Shown one piece after another: positions 43,577 to 53,743 of a DNA stretch of 64,000 nucleotides. The notes under the pieces were generated by a model. That model saw nothing but the letters and a program-made list of their open reading frames with translations. It had not been told where the DNA came from and made no database searches. The stretch covers positions 2,079,501 through 2,143,500 of the forward strand of contig NZ_CP017781.1 of assembly GCF_001856665.1 (NCBI RefSeq), read 5' to 3'. The stretch comes from Rhodobacter xanthinilyticus (GTDB lineage Bacteria > Pseudomonadota > Alphaproteobacteria > Rhodobacterales > Rhodobacteraceae). A program made the position numbers and the translations under genes. Each line of letters begins with the position of its first letter. Position 1 is the first letter of the stretch.

Positions 43577-44352
43577 TCGCTGCCGCGCTCGCAGGCCTCG
43601 GCCGCGCCGCCTTGGGCGCGCTCGCGGGCCTCGGACGCGGCGCCCTCTTCGCGGCGCGGGCGACGAGCCATATCGTCCGCCCGCCCTTCTACCCGCGCGA
43701 ATTCGGCCAGGCGCTTTTGCAGATCGGCTGGCTCTCGCTACCGGTCGTCGGGCTCACCGCGCTCTTCACCGGCGCGGCGCTCGCGCTGCAGATCTACGCA
43801 GGCTCCTCGCGGTTCTCGGCCGAAAGCGTTGTCCCCACGATCACCGCGATCGGCATGGTGCGCGAGCTCGGCCCGGTGCTCGGCGGGCTGATGGTGGCGG
43901 CGCGCGTGGCCTCCTCGATCGCGGCCGAAATCGGCACGATGAAGGTCACCGAACAGATCGACGCGCTCGTCACCCTCTCGACCAACCCGATGAAATATCT
44001 CGTGGCGCCGCGGCTTCTGGCGGCAGTGGTGAGCGTGCCGGCGCTCGTCGCGGTGGGCGATGCGATCGGGATCCTGGGCGGGTGGCTCGTGGGCACCGGG
44101 CGGCTCGGCTTCAACGCGGCGGCCTATCTCGACAACACCTGGGCCTATCTCGAGCCCTGTGATGTGGGCTCGGGGCTGGTGAAAGGCGCGGTCTTCGGCG
44201 CGGTGATCGCGCTCGCGGGCTGCTATGCGGGGATGCAGTCGGGGCGCGGCGCGCAGGGCGTGGGGCGGGCCACGAAATCGGCCGTCGTGCTCGCCTCGAT
44301 CGCGATCCTCGGCTCGAATTACCTGCTCACGGAGGCGTTCTTCCGGTCATGA
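43573..44352 (+). CDS. mlaE: MlaE-type ABC transporter permease
   Basis: Inner-membrane permease of a phospholipid/lipid transport ABC system (MlaFEDB type). 259 residues with five to six helices. The conserved stretch [39 protein letters not shown] (about 87-125, in parts) is the family signature. GTG start overlapping the alr stop. The ATPase follows with a four-base overlap, but no MCE-domain (MlaD) gene follows. Confidence 0.93.
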   Translation: MIAAALAGLGRAALGALAGLGRGALFAARATSHIVRPPFYPREFGQALLQIGWLSLPVVGLTALFTGAALALQIYAGSSRFSAESVVPTITAIGMVRELGPVLGGLMVAARVASSIAAEIGTMKVTEQIDALVTLSTNPMKYLVAPRLLAAVVSVPALVAVGDAIGILGGWLVGTGRLGFNAAAYLDNTWAYLEPCDVGSGLVKGAVFGAVIALAGCYAGMQSGRGAQGVGRATKSAVVLASIAILGSNYLLTEAFFRS

Positions 44353-45095
44353 TCGAGCTTGAGCGCGTCACCAAATCCTTCGGCCCGAACGCCGTCCTGC
44401 GCGGGCTCGACCTTTCCGTCGCGCGCGGCGAAAGCCTCGTGGTGATCGGCGGCTCGGGCAGCGGAAAATCCATTCTTCTCAAATGCATCCTCGGCCTTGT
44501 TGAACCAGATGGCGGGGTCATCCGGCTCGAGGGGCGCGATGTCCGCGAGGCCCCGCGCGAGGCGTTTCTGGCGCGCTTTGGCATGCTCTTTCAGGGCGGC
44601 GCGCTCTTCGACAGCCTGCCGGTATGGCAAAACGTGGCGTTTCGGCTGCTGCGCGGGCGCCTCAAACGCCCCCGCGCCGAGGCCCGCGAGATCGCGGTCG
44701 AAAAGCTCCGCCGCGTCGGCCTCGCCCCCGAGGTCGCCGATCTCTACCCCGCCGAACTCTCGGGCGGCATGCAAAAACGCGTGGCGCTGGCCCGCGCCAT
44801 CGCCGCCGAGCCCGAGGTGATCTTCTTCGACGAACCCACCACCGGCCTCGACCCGATCATGGCCGGCGTGATCAACGACCTGATCCGCGAGATCGTGACC
44901 GAAATGGGCGCCACCGCGATCACCATCACCCATGACATGACCTCGGTCCGCGCCATCGCCGACCGCGTCGCGATGCTCTATCAGGGGCGTATCGAATGGG
45001 CCGGGCCGATCACGGAAATGGACGCAACCTCAAACCCTTACGTCCAACAGTTCATCCATGGCCGCGCCACCGGCCCGATCGCCGCGCTGCGCTGA
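44349..45095 (+). CDS. mlaF: MlaF-type ABC transporter ATPase
   Basis: 248-residue ATP-binding subunit that drives the MlaE permease. Walker A GGSGSGKSILLK (about 36-47), Q-loop MLFQGG, ABC signature LSGGMQKRVALARAIA, Walker B VIFFDEPTTGLDP and switch His in THDMTS are all intact. The C-terminus ends HGRATGPIAAL. The ATG overlaps the mlaE stop by four bases. Confidence 0.94.
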   Translation: MIELERVTKSFGPNAVLRGLDLSVARGESLVVIGGSGSGKSILLKCILGLVEPDGGVIRLEGRDVREAPREAFLARFGMLFQGGALFDSLPVWQNVAFRLLRGRLKRPRAEAREIAVEKLRRVGLAPEVADLYPAELSGGMQKRVALARAIAAEPEVIFFDEPTTGLDPIMAGVINDLIREIVTEMGATAITITHDMTSVRAIADRVAMLYQGRIEWAGPITEMDATSNPYVQQFIHGRATGPIAALR

Positions 45096-45101
45096 CCCCG
45101 C

Positions 45102-45569
45102 ATGAAGATCACACCGCAATCCCCTGAGCTGAAATCATTTTTCTTCCAAATGGCGCCTTTTGCGCTGCTCCTTCTCTTCCCCATCGCCTGGGCGGCGCCG
45201 CTGCTGCGCGCAGGGCTCCTGCCGATCTTCGGCCTCGAGGAAATCTCGGTCCTCTCCGGCCTCGCGGCGCTTTGGGAAAAAGATATCCTGCTCGCGCTCC
45301 TCGTGGCCTTTTTCGCCATCGTCGCGCCCTGGCTGAAGCTCCTCGGCCTGATCGCGCTGCAATCGGGCCGCGCGCCGGCCCGCCTCGCCCGCCCGCTCAC
45401 CGCCCTCGGCCGCCTCGCAATGGCCGATATCTTCCTGATCGCGCTCTATATTGTCATCGCGAAGGGCGTCGGCGTCGGCCGGCTCGAGACCGGCTGGGGG
45501 CTTTACCTGCTGAGCTTTTGCATCCTCGCCTCGCTCGCGCTCTCGCATCTGCCGCCGCGCAAGGCCTGA
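45102..45569 (+). CDS. PqiA-type membrane protein
   Basis: 155 residues with four predicted membrane helices (about 18-35, 55-85, 100-125 and 130-150). It resembles half of E. coli PqiA (YebS/PqiA module), which works with MCE proteins in lipid traffic to the outer membrane. No zinc-ribbon cysteines are seen. It starts six bases after mlaF, so it likely joins the same transcript. No PqiB/MCE partner gene is present here. Confidence 0.85.
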   Translation: MKITPQSPELKSFFFQMAPFALLLLFPIAWAAPLLRAGLLPIFGLEEISVLSGLAALWEKDILLALLVAFFAIVAPWLKLLGLIALQSGRAPARLARPLTALGRLAMADIFLIALYIVIAKGVGVGRLETGWGLYLLSFCILASLALSHLPPRKA

Positions 45570-45574
45570 GCGCC

Positions 45575-45712
45575 AGGGGGCGCCGCCCCCTCGGGCTACG
45601 CCCTCACCCCCGGGATATTTCGACATCGTTGAAGGGAAACCGTCTGCTTTCAACGATGTGCAAATATCCCGGGGGACCGAGGCTCTGCCTCGGGGGGGCA
45701 GCGCCCCCGAGC
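45575..45712. repeat. Composite intergenic repeat, paired, CAACGATG variant (pqiA-radA)
   Basis: GGGGGCGCCGCCCCC, CCCCCGGGATATTTCG, ACATCGTTGAAGG, then inverted TTCAACGATGTGC, AAATATCCCGGGGG and GGGGGGCAGCGCCCCC. The only full pair of the CAACGATG subfamily in the window. Confidence 0.8.
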
Positions 45713-45750
45713 GCCCTTGCCGCCCGCGCGGGGCTCTGCCATGAAGGGCC

Positions 45751-47118
45751 ATGGCCAAAGCACCCGCTCTTTTCACCTGCACCGCCTGCGGCGCCGCCCA
45801 CAAGAAATGGGCCGGGCGCTGCGAGGCTTGTGGCGCCTGGAACACGATCATCGAGGAGGCGCCGCTCTCGGCGGGGCCTTCGGGCAAGGGGCTGGGCGGG
45901 GTCAAGGGGCGCCAGATCGCGCTGACCACGCTCTCGGTCGAAGAGCCGCCGCCGCCGCGCACGCTCTCGGGGATGGCGGAGTTCGACCGGGTGCTGGGGG
46001 GCGGGCTGGTGCCGGGCTCGGCGATCCTGGTGGGCGGCGATCCGGGCATCGGGAAATCCACGCTGCTGCTGCAAGCCATCTCAAGTTTTGCCCGCAAGGG
46101 GCTGAAAACGATCTACATTTCCGGCGAAGAGGCCTCGGCGCAGGTGCGCATGCGGGCCGCGCGGCTCGGGCTTGCGGATGCGCCGGTGGCGCTTGGTGCC
46201 GAGACCAATCTGCGCGATATCCTGACCACGCTCGAGGCCGAGCGCCCCGATCTCGCGGTGATCGATTCGATCCAGACGATGTGGGTCGACACGGTCGAGG
46301 CCGCGCCCGGCTCGGTCAGCCAGGTGCGCGCGGCCGCGCATGAGCTCGTCACCTTCGCGAAATCGCGCGGCGTCTCGATCGTGCTCGTTGGCCATGTCAC
46401 CAAGGAGGGTCAGATCGCGGGCCCGCGCGTCGTCGAGCATATGGTCGACACGGTGCTCTATTTCGAGGGCGAGCGGGGCCATCAGTTCCGCATCCTGCGC
46501 GCGGTCAAGAACCGCTTCGGCCCGGCCTCCGAGATCGGCGTCTTCGAGATGACCGGCGCGGGGCTGGCCGAGGTCGCCAACCCCTCGGCGCTGTTTCTGA
46601 GCGAGCGCGGCCAGCCCGCGCCGGGCTCTGCGGTCTTTGCCGGCATCGAGGGCACGCGCCCGGTTCTGACCGAGATCCAGGCGCTCGTCGCGCCCTCCTC
46701 GCTCGCCTCGCCCCGGCGCACGGTGGTGGGGCTCGACTCGGGCCGCGTCTCGACGATCCTCGCCGTGCTCGAGAGCCGCTGCGGCATCCCCTTCACCGGG
46801 CTCGATGTGTTTCTCAACGTCGCGGGCGGCATGCGCGTGATGGAGCCCGCCGCCGATCTCGCCCTCGCCGCGGCGCTTCTGAGCGCGCGCGAAGATGTGG
46901 CACTTCCGCCAGACATGGTGATTTTCGGCGAGATTTCCCTCTCGGCGGCGCTGCGGCCGGTCGGTCAGGCGGAAAACAGGTTGAAAGAGGCGGAGAAACT
47001 TGGTTTCTCACAGGCAATCCTGCCGCAAGGGACCAAGGTCGCGGGCGGCGCCGGGATGCGGCTGCGACAGCTGCCGGATCTCGTGACATTCGTTGGGGAC
47101 ATGTTCGGCGCGGGGTGA
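45751..47118 (+). CDS. radA: DNA repair protein RadA
   Basis: RecA-like branch-migration ATPase in recombination. 455 residues: N-terminal zinc finger CTACGAAHKKWAGRCEAC (about 10-27), Walker A GGDPGIGKST (about 94-103), RadA motif KNRFG (about 254) and a Lon-like C-terminal domain (about 280-455). Start at 45751; the preceding repeat ends about 40 bases upstream. cvpA follows after 21 bases. Confidence 0.96.
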   Translation: MAKAPALFTCTACGAAHKKWAGRCEACGAWNTIIEEAPLSAGPSGKGLGGVKGRQIALTTLSVEEPPPPRTLSGMAEFDRVLGGGLVPGSAILVGGDPGIGKSTLLLQAISSFARKGLKTIYISGEEASAQVRMRAARLGLADAPVALGAETNLRDILTTLEAERPDLAVIDSIQTMWVDTVEAAPGSVSQVRAAAHELVTFAKSRGVSIVLVGHVTKEGQIAGPRVVEHMVDTVLYFEGERGHQFRILRAVKNRFGPASEIGVFEMTGAGLAEVANPSALFLSERGQPAPGSAVFAGIEGTRPVLTEIQALVAPSSLASPRRTVVGLDSGRVSTILAVLESRCGIPFTGLDVFLNVAGGMRVMEPAADLALAAALLSAREDVALPPDMVIFGEISLSAALRPVGQAENRLKEAEKLGFSQAILPQGTKVAGGAGMRLRQLPDLVTFVGDMFGAG

Positions 47119-47139
47119 CGCGCCCTGAAGCGGGGACGC

Positions 47140-47751
47140 ATGGACGGCTTTACCATCATCGACGCCATCGTGGCGATCGTCATCATTCTCTCGGCGATCC
47201 TCGCCTACAGCCGCGGCTTCGTGCGCGAAGGGCTCGCGATTGCGGGCTGGGTCGCGGCGGCGGTCGTGGCCTATATCTTCGCCGATGCGGCGCGGCCCTT
47301 GATCGCGCAGCTGCCGGTGCTGAACAAATTCCTCGCCGACAGCTGCGAGCTCGCCACGATCGGCGGCTTTGCGGCGGTCTTTGCGCTCGCGCTCGTGGTC
47401 TTCTCGATCCTGACGCCGCTCTTTGCCTCGGCGGTGCAGCGCTCGGCGCTCGGCGGGCTCGATCAGGGCCTGGGCTTCCTCTTTGGCGTGCTGCGCGGGG
47501 TCGTGCTCGTGGCGGTGGCCTTCGTGGTCTATGACCGGGTGGTGGTCTCCGATGCGATCCCGGTGGTCGAGGCCTCGCGCTCGGCCAAGGTGTTTTCGCG
47601 GATGAGCGGGCAGATGGATGAGACCATGCCCGCCGATGCGCCCGGCTGGATCGTGGCGCGCTATGAGCAGCTCGTGTCGAAATGCGTGGCGCCCGCCGTG
47701 CCCGCGACACCTGCGGCGACGCCCGCGCCCACGACCGCGCCCGCGAACTGA
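47140..47751 (+). CDS. cvpA: CvpA family membrane protein
   Basis: 203 residues with four membrane helices in the N-terminal 125 residues (opening FTIIDAIVAIVIILSAILAYSRGFVREGL in parts, the family hallmark). The C-terminal tail is Ala/Pro/Thr-rich (PAVPATPAATPAPTTAPAN), a disordered stretch. CvpA sits next to purF in many proteobacteria; its role is linked to colicin V production and envelope stress. Confidence 0.9.
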   Translation: MDGFTIIDAIVAIVIILSAILAYSRGFVREGLAIAGWVAAAVVAYIFADAARPLIAQLPVLNKFLADSCELATIGGFAAVFALALVVFSILTPLFASAVQRSALGGLDQGLGFLFGVLRGVVLVAVAFVVYDRVVVSDAIPVVEASRSAKVFSRMSGQMDETMPADAPGWIVARYEQLVSKCVAPAVPATPAATPAPTTAPAN

Positions 47752-47786
47752 GCGCGAAAGTGACATCAAGGTGACAACTTTCCAGG

Positions 47787-47817
47787 CGGGAGGGCTTTGC
47801 AGCCCTCCCGTTTCGCA
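47787..47817 (+). terminator. Intrinsic terminator after cvpA
   Basis: Perfect 10-bp stem CGGGAGGGCT / AGCCCTCCCG with a TTGC loop and a short T-rich tail (TTTCGCATT), between cvpA and purF. The weak tail may allow partial read-through. Confidence 0.75.
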
Positions 47818-47860
47818 TTAAATGACCCTCGCAAGCCTCCCGGACCAAGGACAGCTCCCC

Positions 47861-49333
47861 ATGACCCACCCGGCCAGCCCGTTCCTCTCGCACCCGTTCG
47901 ACGACGACAAGCTCAAGGAAGAATGCGGCGTCTTCGGCGTCATCGGCGTGGCGGATGCCGCGAATTTCGTGGCGCTCGGGCTCCACGCGCTGCAACACCG
48001 CGGCCAGGAAGCGGGCGGCATCGTCTCGCATCACCCCGAGAAGGGCTTCAACTCCGCCCATCGCTTCGGCTATGTGCGCGACAATTTCACCAAGGCCTCC
48101 TTGATGGAGACCCTGCCGGGCCCGCTCGCGATCGGCCATGTGCGCTATTCGACCGCGGGCTCGAAGGGCGCGGTGATCCGCGATATCCAGCCCTTCTTCG
48201 GCGAATTCTCGATGGGCGGCTGCGCGATCGCGCATAACGGCAACCTGACGAACGCCGAGGCGCTGCGCCTCGAGCTGATCGAACGCGGCGCGATCTTCCA
48301 ATCCTCCTCGGATTCGGAATGCATCATCCACCTGATGGCGCGCTCGATCCAGAAGCACCACGCCGACCGCATCGCCGATGCGCTGCGCCGCGTCGAGGGC
48401 GCCTTCTCGGTGATCGCGATGACGCGCACCAAGCTGATCGGCGTGCGCGACCCGCTCGGCGTGCGCCCCTTGGTGCTCGGCCGGATCGGCGACAACGGCT
48501 TCGTGCTCTCCTCCGAGACCTGCGGGCTCGACATCATCGGCGCGGAATTCGTGCGCGAGATCGAGCCGGGCGAGATGGTGGTGATCCAGGACGGCCGGGT
48601 CGAGAGCTCGCGCCCCTTCGGCCCCTCGAAAGGCCGCTTCTGCATCTTCGAACATGTCTATTTCTCGCGCCCCGACAGCATCATCAGCGGCCGCTCGGTC
48701 TATGAGACGCGCTTCCAGATCGGCGTCGAACTCGCGAAAGAAGCCCCCGTCGAGGCCGATCTCGTCTGCCCGGTGCCCGATAGCGGCACCCCCGCCGCGA
48801 TCGGCTATTCGCACCAGTCGGGGATCCCCTTCGCGCTCGGCATCACCCGCAACCAATACATGGGCCGCACCTTCATCGAGCCGACCGAGCAGATCCGCAA
48901 CATGGGCGTGCGCCTGAAGCTCAACGTCAACAAGTCGATCATCAAGGGCAAGCGGGTGATCCTCGTCGACGACTCGGTCGTGCGCGGCACCACCTCGCGC
49001 AAGATCAAGGAGATGATCCTCGATGCGGGCGCGGCCGAGGTGCATTTCCGCATCGCCTCCCCGCCGACCGCCTGGCCGTGCTTCTATGGCGTCGATACGC
49101 CCGATCGCAACAAGCTCCTCGCCGCGCGGATGACCGAGGACGAGATGCGCGACTGGATCGGGGTGAACAGCCTGAAATTCATCTCGCTCGACGGGCTCTA
49201 CCGCGCCGCGGGCGAAAGCGGCGGGCGCAACAACGCCTGCCCGCAATATTGCGACGCCTGTTTCTCGGGCGAATATCCGATCGCGCCCTCGGATCGGATC
49301 GCGCATGGCTTCCAGATGAAGGCCGCCGAGTAA
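47861..49333 (+). CDS. purF: Amidophosphoribosyltransferase PurF
   Basis: First committed step of purine synthesis: glutamine plus PRPP to 5-phosphoribosylamine. 490 residues from the ATG at 47861 (MTHPASPF), with AAGGACAG upstream; an ATG at 47822 would add 13 residues. A propeptide of about 22 residues precedes the Ntn nucleophile cysteine in KEECGVFGVIG. The PRPP motif is VILVDDSVVRGTTS. The C-terminal CPQYCDACFSGEYP is typical. Followed by a strong terminator. Confidence 0.96.
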   Translation: MTHPASPFLSHPFDDDKLKEECGVFGVIGVADAANFVALGLHALQHRGQEAGGIVSHHPEKGFNSAHRFGYVRDNFTKASLMETLPGPLAIGHVRYSTAGSKGAVIRDIQPFFGEFSMGGCAIAHNGNLTNAEALRLELIERGAIFQSSSDSECIIHLMARSIQKHHADRIADALRRVEGAFSVIAMTRTKLIGVRDPLGVRPLVLGRIGDNGFVLSSETCGLDIIGAEFVREIEPGEMVVIQDGRVESSRPFGPSKGRFCIFEHVYFSRPDSIISGRSVYETRFQIGVELAKEAPVEADLVCPVPDSGTPAAIGYSHQSGIPFALGITRNQYMGRTFIEPTEQIRNMGVRLKLNVNKSIIKGKRVILVDDSVVRGTTSRKIKEMILDAGAAEVHFRIASPPTAWPCFYGVDTPDRNKLLAARMTEDEMRDWIGVNSLKFISLDGLYRAAGESGGRNNACPQYCDACFSGEYPIAPSDRIAHGFQMKAAE

Positions 49334-49350
49334 GCCTTTGCCCTGAAATG

Positions 49351-49388
49351 AAAAACCGGCGTGCGGAGCCCTCGCGCGCCGGTTTTTT
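49351..49388 (+). terminator. Intrinsic terminator of purF
   Basis: Stem AAAAACCGGCG / CGCCGGTTTTTT around a 15-base loop, 18 bases after the stop. The A-run on the 5' side makes it potentially bidirectional. Confidence 0.88.
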
Positions 49389-49420
49389 CCTGCCCGACCG
49401 GTCTGCGGAGCGGGCGCTGT

Positions 49421-49532
49421 CGGATTTTGCGTATTTTTGCCAAGAAGAAACGGCAAGGTCCGGGCAAGAGACTTGGGGCAGAGGCGCGCGCCCTCCCTCT
49501 TCTCCTTGGCCAAATACGCAAATCCCCGCGGG
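49421..49532. repeat. Intergenic repeat, GCGTATTT/AAGAAGAAAC variant pair (purF/zapA convergence)
   Basis: GGATTTTGCGTATTTTTGCC and AAGAAGAAACGG, then about 60 bases on, the inverted CCTTGGCCAAATACGCAAAT and CCCCGCGGG. Same subfamily as the single arm at 15960. Confidence 0.7.
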
Positions 49533-49552
49533 CCAAAGGCGCCCGGCGGGGC

Positions 49553-49930
49553 TCAGAGCGCCTCTTCGACCCGCTCGGCCAGCGCCTCGGCGCGCGCCGC
49601 GATCTCGGCCAGCGTCTCGCTCACCTGCGCGGGGATCACCGGCACCTCGACCTTCGCGGGGTTGGCGCGCAGATCGGCGATCTCGGCCTCGAGCGCGTCG
49701 AGCTTTTCCTGCGCGAGGCGGAGCTGATCCTCCATCGAGGCGGTCTTGTCGGCGAGCATCAGCCCCGCCATCAGGAGCATCCGCGATTCCGGCATCCGGC
49801 CGATCTGGCCCATGATCACCTGCGCCTCGGTATCGAGCATCCCGGCCGCGGCGCGCAGGAAATGTTCCTCGCCCTGCTGGCAGGCCACGTCGAAATCGCG
49901 CCCGCCGATCGTGACTTTCACCTCAGGCAT
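49553..49930 (-). CDS. zapA: Cell division protein ZapA
   Basis: 125-residue FtsZ-ring stabiliser. N-terminal domain begins [30 protein letters not shown] in parts (the ZapA signature), followed by a long coiled coil ([27 protein letters not shown], about 57-88). The C-terminus is Ala/Glu-rich. It overlaps the upstream coiled-coil gene by eight bases. Confidence 0.9.
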   Translation of the reverse strand: MPEVKVTIGGRDFDVACQQGEEHFLRAAAGMLDTEAQVIMGQIGRMPESRMLLMAGLMLADKTASMEDQLRLAQEKLDALEAEIADLRANPAKVEVPVIPAQVSETLAEIAARAEALAERVEEAL

Positions 49931-50552
49931 GTTCCGCCCCCGTTTCCTTGGCCGCCAAGAGCGGCTCGATCGCGCCCAGCACCTCTTCGATCTCCGCCGC
50001 CTCGCTCGCCCGCGCCGCGCGCAGCGCCTCGAGCTCGGCCATCGCGGCGCGGTTGATCAGATGCGCGGCGGGCGACGTGCCCGATTCCATGAATTCCGCG
50101 TTGACGGTGCTCAGATCCTTGTTGACCCGCCGCAGCCGGGCGATCTCGACCTGCGCGGCCTCATAGCTCTTCATCGTCTGCGCGAGGCGTTTTTCCATCG
50201 CCGAGACCATGGTTTCCTGTTTCTCGCGGATCGCGCGGACGCGTTCGGAGAGCTGGGCATTGGCGGTGCGCTCGGCCTCGAGCGCCTCGGTCAGCCGCGC
50301 GATCTCGGCCTGGGCGGCGGCGGCGGCTTGTTGCTCGGCGGCGCGGGCCAGCACTGCGGGGATCTCAGGCGCGGCTTCGGGCGCGGCTTCGGGCTGCGGT
50401 TCGGGCGCGGGTTCGGGCTGCGTCTCGACCGCCTCCTCCTCGACCGTCCCTGCCTCGGGCGCGGCCGGGCGGCTGGTCAGCGTCTCGACCCCGCGCGAGA
50501 TCCGTTCCAGCGCGAAACTGATCCGGCGTTCATATTCGGCAATCTCGCTCAT
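49923..50552 (-). CDS. Coiled-coil protein cotranscribed with zapA
   Basis: 209 residues from the ATG at 50552 ([18 protein letters not shown]). An N-terminal helix is followed by a Glu/Pro repeat region ([20 protein letters not shown]) and a long coiled coil (about 85-170; [47 protein letters not shown]). No known domain. Overlap with zapA suggests a role in division or ring assembly, analogous to ZapB, but this is inference. Confidence 0.7.
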   Translation of the reverse strand: MSEIAEYERRISFALERISRGVETLTSRPAAPEAGTVEEEAVETQPEPAPEPQPEAAPEAAPEIPAVLARAAEQQAAAAAQAEIARLTEALEAERTANAQLSERVRAIREKQETMVSAMEKRLAQTMKSYEAAQVEIARLRRVNKDLSTVNAEFMESGTSPAAHLINRAAMAELEALRAARASEAAEIEEVLGAIEPLLAAKETGAEHA

Positions 50553-50750
50553 CGGCCTCTTTCCCTGCCCCCGCAAACCCGCCCCTGGCGGCGCGAATCG
50601 CACCTGGGGCTCTTTCGTAACAGTTTACACATCAAGCGCACCCCAAGCCCACCCTTTTGCATCAAGGACTTGGGCGCCGCGCTTGATCTCGCGCCGATCC
50701 CTGCTATCAGGGGCGCAAGTTACCGTTATCACCGCAATGAGGACAGGCTC

Positions 50751-52769
50751 TTGGATATCGCCAGCTTGCGTGCCGCGCACCCCGACCATTGGAAACTCGC
50801 CACCGCGATCCGCGCGCTTGCGATGGATGCCGTGCAGGCGGCGAATTCGGGCCACCCCGGCATGCCGATGGGCATGGCCGATGTCGCCACGGTGCTCTAC
50901 CGCAACCACCTCAAATTCGATGCCTCGGCCCCCAACTGGGCGGACCGTGACCGTTTCATCCTCTCGGCGGGCCATGGCTCGATGCTGCTTTATGCGCTCT
51001 TGCATCTGACCGGCTATGCCCAGGCGACGCTGGCCGAAGTGAAGACCTTCCGCCAATGGGGCTCGCGGATGGCGGGGCACCCGGAATACGGCCATCTCGA
51101 GGGCGTCGAGACCACCACCGGCCCGCTCGGCCAGGGGATCTCGACCGCGGTCGGCATGGCGATCGCCGAGAAATCGATGAAGGCGCGCTTTGGCGCCAAG
51201 GTCGTCGATCACAAGATCTGGGTGATCGCGGGCGATGGCTGTCTGATGGAGGGCATCAGCCAGGAGGCGATCGGCCTTGCGGGCAAGCAGGAGCTCGACA
51301 ACCTGATCGTGCTTTGGGACAACAACAACATCACCATCGATGGCCGCGTCACGGTGTCGGACATCACCGATCAGCACGCGCGCTTTGCCGCTTCGGGCTG
51401 GGATGTGCTGGCCTGCGACGGCCATGACCCGGCCGATATCGACCGCGCCTTGACTGAGGCGAAAAAGGCCAAGCGCCCGGTTCTGGTCGATTGCAAGACG
51501 ATCATCGGCTTCGGCTCGCCCAACAAGGCCGACAGCTATTCGGTCCATGGCGCGCCGCTGGGCGATGCCGAGATCGCCGCGACGCGGGCGGTCTATGGCT
51601 GGGAGCATGGGCCCTTCGAGATCCCGGCCGAGATCAAGGCCGAATGGGAAGCGATCGGCGCGCGCGGCGCGGCGGAGCGGGCCGAGTGGGAGGCGCGACT
51701 GGCTGCGCTCTCGCCGGCGAAAGCGGCCGAGTTCGAGCGGCAGATGAGCCGCGGTGTGTCGAAGAAGCTCGGCGCCGCGATCCGCGCCTTCAAGAAGGCC
51801 AATTCCGAGGCCGCGCCGAAGGTGGCGACCCGCAAGGCCTCCGAGATGGTGCTGGCCGCCGTCAACCCGGTGGTGCCCGAGACGATGGGCGGCTCGGCCG
51901 ACCTGACCGGCTCGAACCTGACCAAGACCTCCGACATCTCGGATTTCATGCCCGACAACCGCAAGGGCCGTTACCTGCGCTACGGCATCCGCGAGCATGG
52001 CATGGCGGCGGCGATGAACGGGCTCTACCTGCATGGCGGCGTGCGCCCCTATGGCGGCACCTTCTTCTGCTTCACCGATTACGCCCGCGGCGCGATGCGT
52101 CTTTCGGCGCTGATGGGGGTTCCGGCGGTCTATGTCATGACCCATGACTCGATTGGCCTGGGCGAAGACGGCCCGACCCACCAGCCGGTCGAGCATCTCG
52201 CGATCTGCCGCGCGACGCCGAACACCTGGACCTTCCGCCCCGCCGATGTGATCGAGACCGCCGAGGCCTGGGAGCTCGCGCTCTCGGCCGAGAAGACCCC
52301 CTCGGTGCTCGCGCTCTCGCGCCAGAACCTGCCCACGCTGCGCACCAAGCACACCGCGACCAACATGGTCGCCAAGGGCGCCTATGTGCTCGAGGAAGCG
52401 GCGGGCAAGCGTCAGGTGATCCTGATGGCGACCGGCTCCGAGGTCGAGATCGCGCTGAAAGCGCGCGATCTCTTGCAAGCCGAGGCGATCGGCACCCGCG
52501 TCGTCTCGATGCCCTGCATGGAGCTTTTCGCGGCGCAGGACGAGGCCTACCGGCGCAAGATCCTGCCGCCCGGCGCGGTGCGTGTGGCGGTCGAGGCCGC
52601 GGTGCGCCAGCCCTGGGATCGCTGGCTCCTGGGCGAGCGCGGCTCCGAGAAGAAGGCGGGCTTTGTCGGCATGGAGGGCTTTGGCGCCTCCGCCCCGGCC
52701 GAGCGGCTCTATGCCGAATTCGGCATCACCCCCGAGGCGATCGTCGCCAAGGTCAAGGCCCTGCTGTGA
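50751..52769 (+). CDS. tkt: Transketolase
   Basis: Thiamine-diphosphate enzyme of the pentose phosphate and Calvin cycles. 672 residues. The best start is a TTG at 50751 (translated [16 protein letters not shown]) preceded by GAGGACAGG, as the homology begins there; the frame stays open upstream but is unrelated. Motifs: [12 protein letters not shown], the ThDP GDG...N segment ([10 protein letters not shown] to NNNITIDG), catalytic Glu in [14 protein letters not shown], and [16 protein letters not shown]. The DMT transporter GTG overlaps its stop by four bases. Confidence 0.94.
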   Translation: MDIASLRAAHPDHWKLATAIRALAMDAVQAANSGHPGMPMGMADVATVLYRNHLKFDASAPNWADRDRFILSAGHGSMLLYALLHLTGYAQATLAEVKTFRQWGSRMAGHPEYGHLEGVETTTGPLGQGISTAVGMAIAEKSMKARFGAKVVDHKIWVIAGDGCLMEGISQEAIGLAGKQELDNLIVLWDNNNITIDGRVTVSDITDQHARFAASGWDVLACDGHDPADIDRALTEAKKAKRPVLVDCKTIIGFGSPNKADSYSVHGAPLGDAEIAATRAVYGWEHGPFEIPAEIKAEWEAIGARGAAERAEWEARLAALSPAKAAEFERQMSRGVSKKLGAAIRAFKKANSEAAPKVATRKASEMVLAAVNPVVPETMGGSADLTGSNLTKTSDISDFMPDNRKGRYLRYGIREHGMAAAMNGLYLHGGVRPYGGTFFCFTDYARGAMRLSALMGVPAVYVMTHDSIGLGEDGPTHQPVEHLAICRATPNTWTFRPADVIETAEAWELALSAEKTPSVLALSRQNLPTLRTKHTATNMVAKGAYVLEEAAGKRQVILMATGSEVEIALKARDLLQAEAIGTRVVSMPCMELFAAQDEAYRRKILPPGAVRVAVEAAVRQPWDRWLLGERGSEKKAGFVGMEGFGASAPAERLYAEFGITPEAIVAKVKALL

Positions 52770-53743
52770 GCCTGAGCGCGCAGGAGACATCCAAGGGGGG
52801 GCCGGCCGCGGCCCCCTCTGCCATTTCGTGCCCCTCCGCCGCCGCCCCCGCCGCCCCGCCGCAGGGCGCGAGCGCGCGCGGCATCGCCTATCTGCTCGGC
52901 GCGCTCGCGCTCTTCACGCTGATGGATGCGACGGCGAAATTCCTCGGCACGCGCTACCATCCGTTCGAGATCGTCTGGGTGCGGTTCGCGCTGAACTTCC
53001 TGATCCTGCTCGCGATCTTCCGCGCCCGGGTGCCGGGGCTCTTGCGCAGCCGCCAGCCGGGGCTGCAGCTTGCGCGCACGCTCGCGCAGGTGGCGACGGT
53101 GACGCTCTTCTTCGCCGCGGTGAGCCGGCTCGGCCTTGCCGAGGTCACCGCGCTTTTCGATATCAACCCGGTGCTGATCTCGCTCGGCGCGGCGCTCTTT
53201 CTGGGCGAGCGGCTCGGGCCGCGCCGCCTTGCGGGGATCGGCGCGGCCTTTGTCGGCGCGCTGATCATCCTGCGCCCCGGGGTGGCGGCCTTCGACCCGG
53301 TGGCGCTTCTGGCGCTCGCGGGTGCGGTGACCTATGCCGCGGGCGCGCTGCTCACGCGGGTGCTGCGCGACGAGCCGATCGGCACCTCGCTTCTGTGGTC
53401 GGCGCTGGTGGGGGTGCTGGCCTCCTCGCTCGCGCTGCCCTTCGTCTGGACCCCGCCTGCGCTCGCCGATCTGTGGCTTTTCGCGGCGCTCGGCGGGCTC
53501 GGCTCGCTGGGCCAGCTCCTCTTGCTGCGCGCCTTCGCCGAGACCGAGGCCGGCGCGCTCGCGCCGTTCGGCTATTTCGGGCTGATCTTCGCGAGCCTCT
53601 GGGGCGCGCTGATCTTCGGGCAATTGCCTGACGTCGCGACCTGCCTCGGTGCGCTTGTGATCGTGGGCGCGGGTGTTTATGTCTGGGCCCGAGAACGCCG
53701 TGCGGCGCGGCCCGCGCCCGCCCCCGATCCTTTCGAGCCATGA
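52766..53743 (+). CDS. EamA/DMT family transporter
   Basis: 325-residue inner-membrane permease with ten predicted helices and two EamA repeats (about 38-165 and 178-310). The GTG start at 52766 overlaps the tkt stop by four bases. The N-terminal 35 residues are Ala/Pro-rich and probably cytosolic. Substrate unknown; homologues in this lineage are often annotated as RhaT-like or S-adenosylmethionine uptake-like without proof. Overlaps the acyltransferase gene by four bases. Confidence 0.85.
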   Translation: MSLSAQETSKGGPAAAPSAISCPSAAAPAAPPQGASARGIAYLLGALALFTLMDATAKFLGTRYHPFEIVWVRFALNFLILLAIFRARVPGLLRSRQPGLQLARTLAQVATVTLFFAAVSRLGLAEVTALFDINPVLISLGAALFLGERLGPRRLAGIGAAFVGALIILRPGVAAFDPVALLALAGAVTYAAGALLTRVLRDEPIGTSLLWSALVGVLASSLALPFVWTPPALADLWLFAALGGLGSLGQLLLLRAFAETEAGALAPFGYFGLIFASLWGALIFGQLPDVATCLGALVIVGAGVYVWARERRAARPAPAPDPFEP

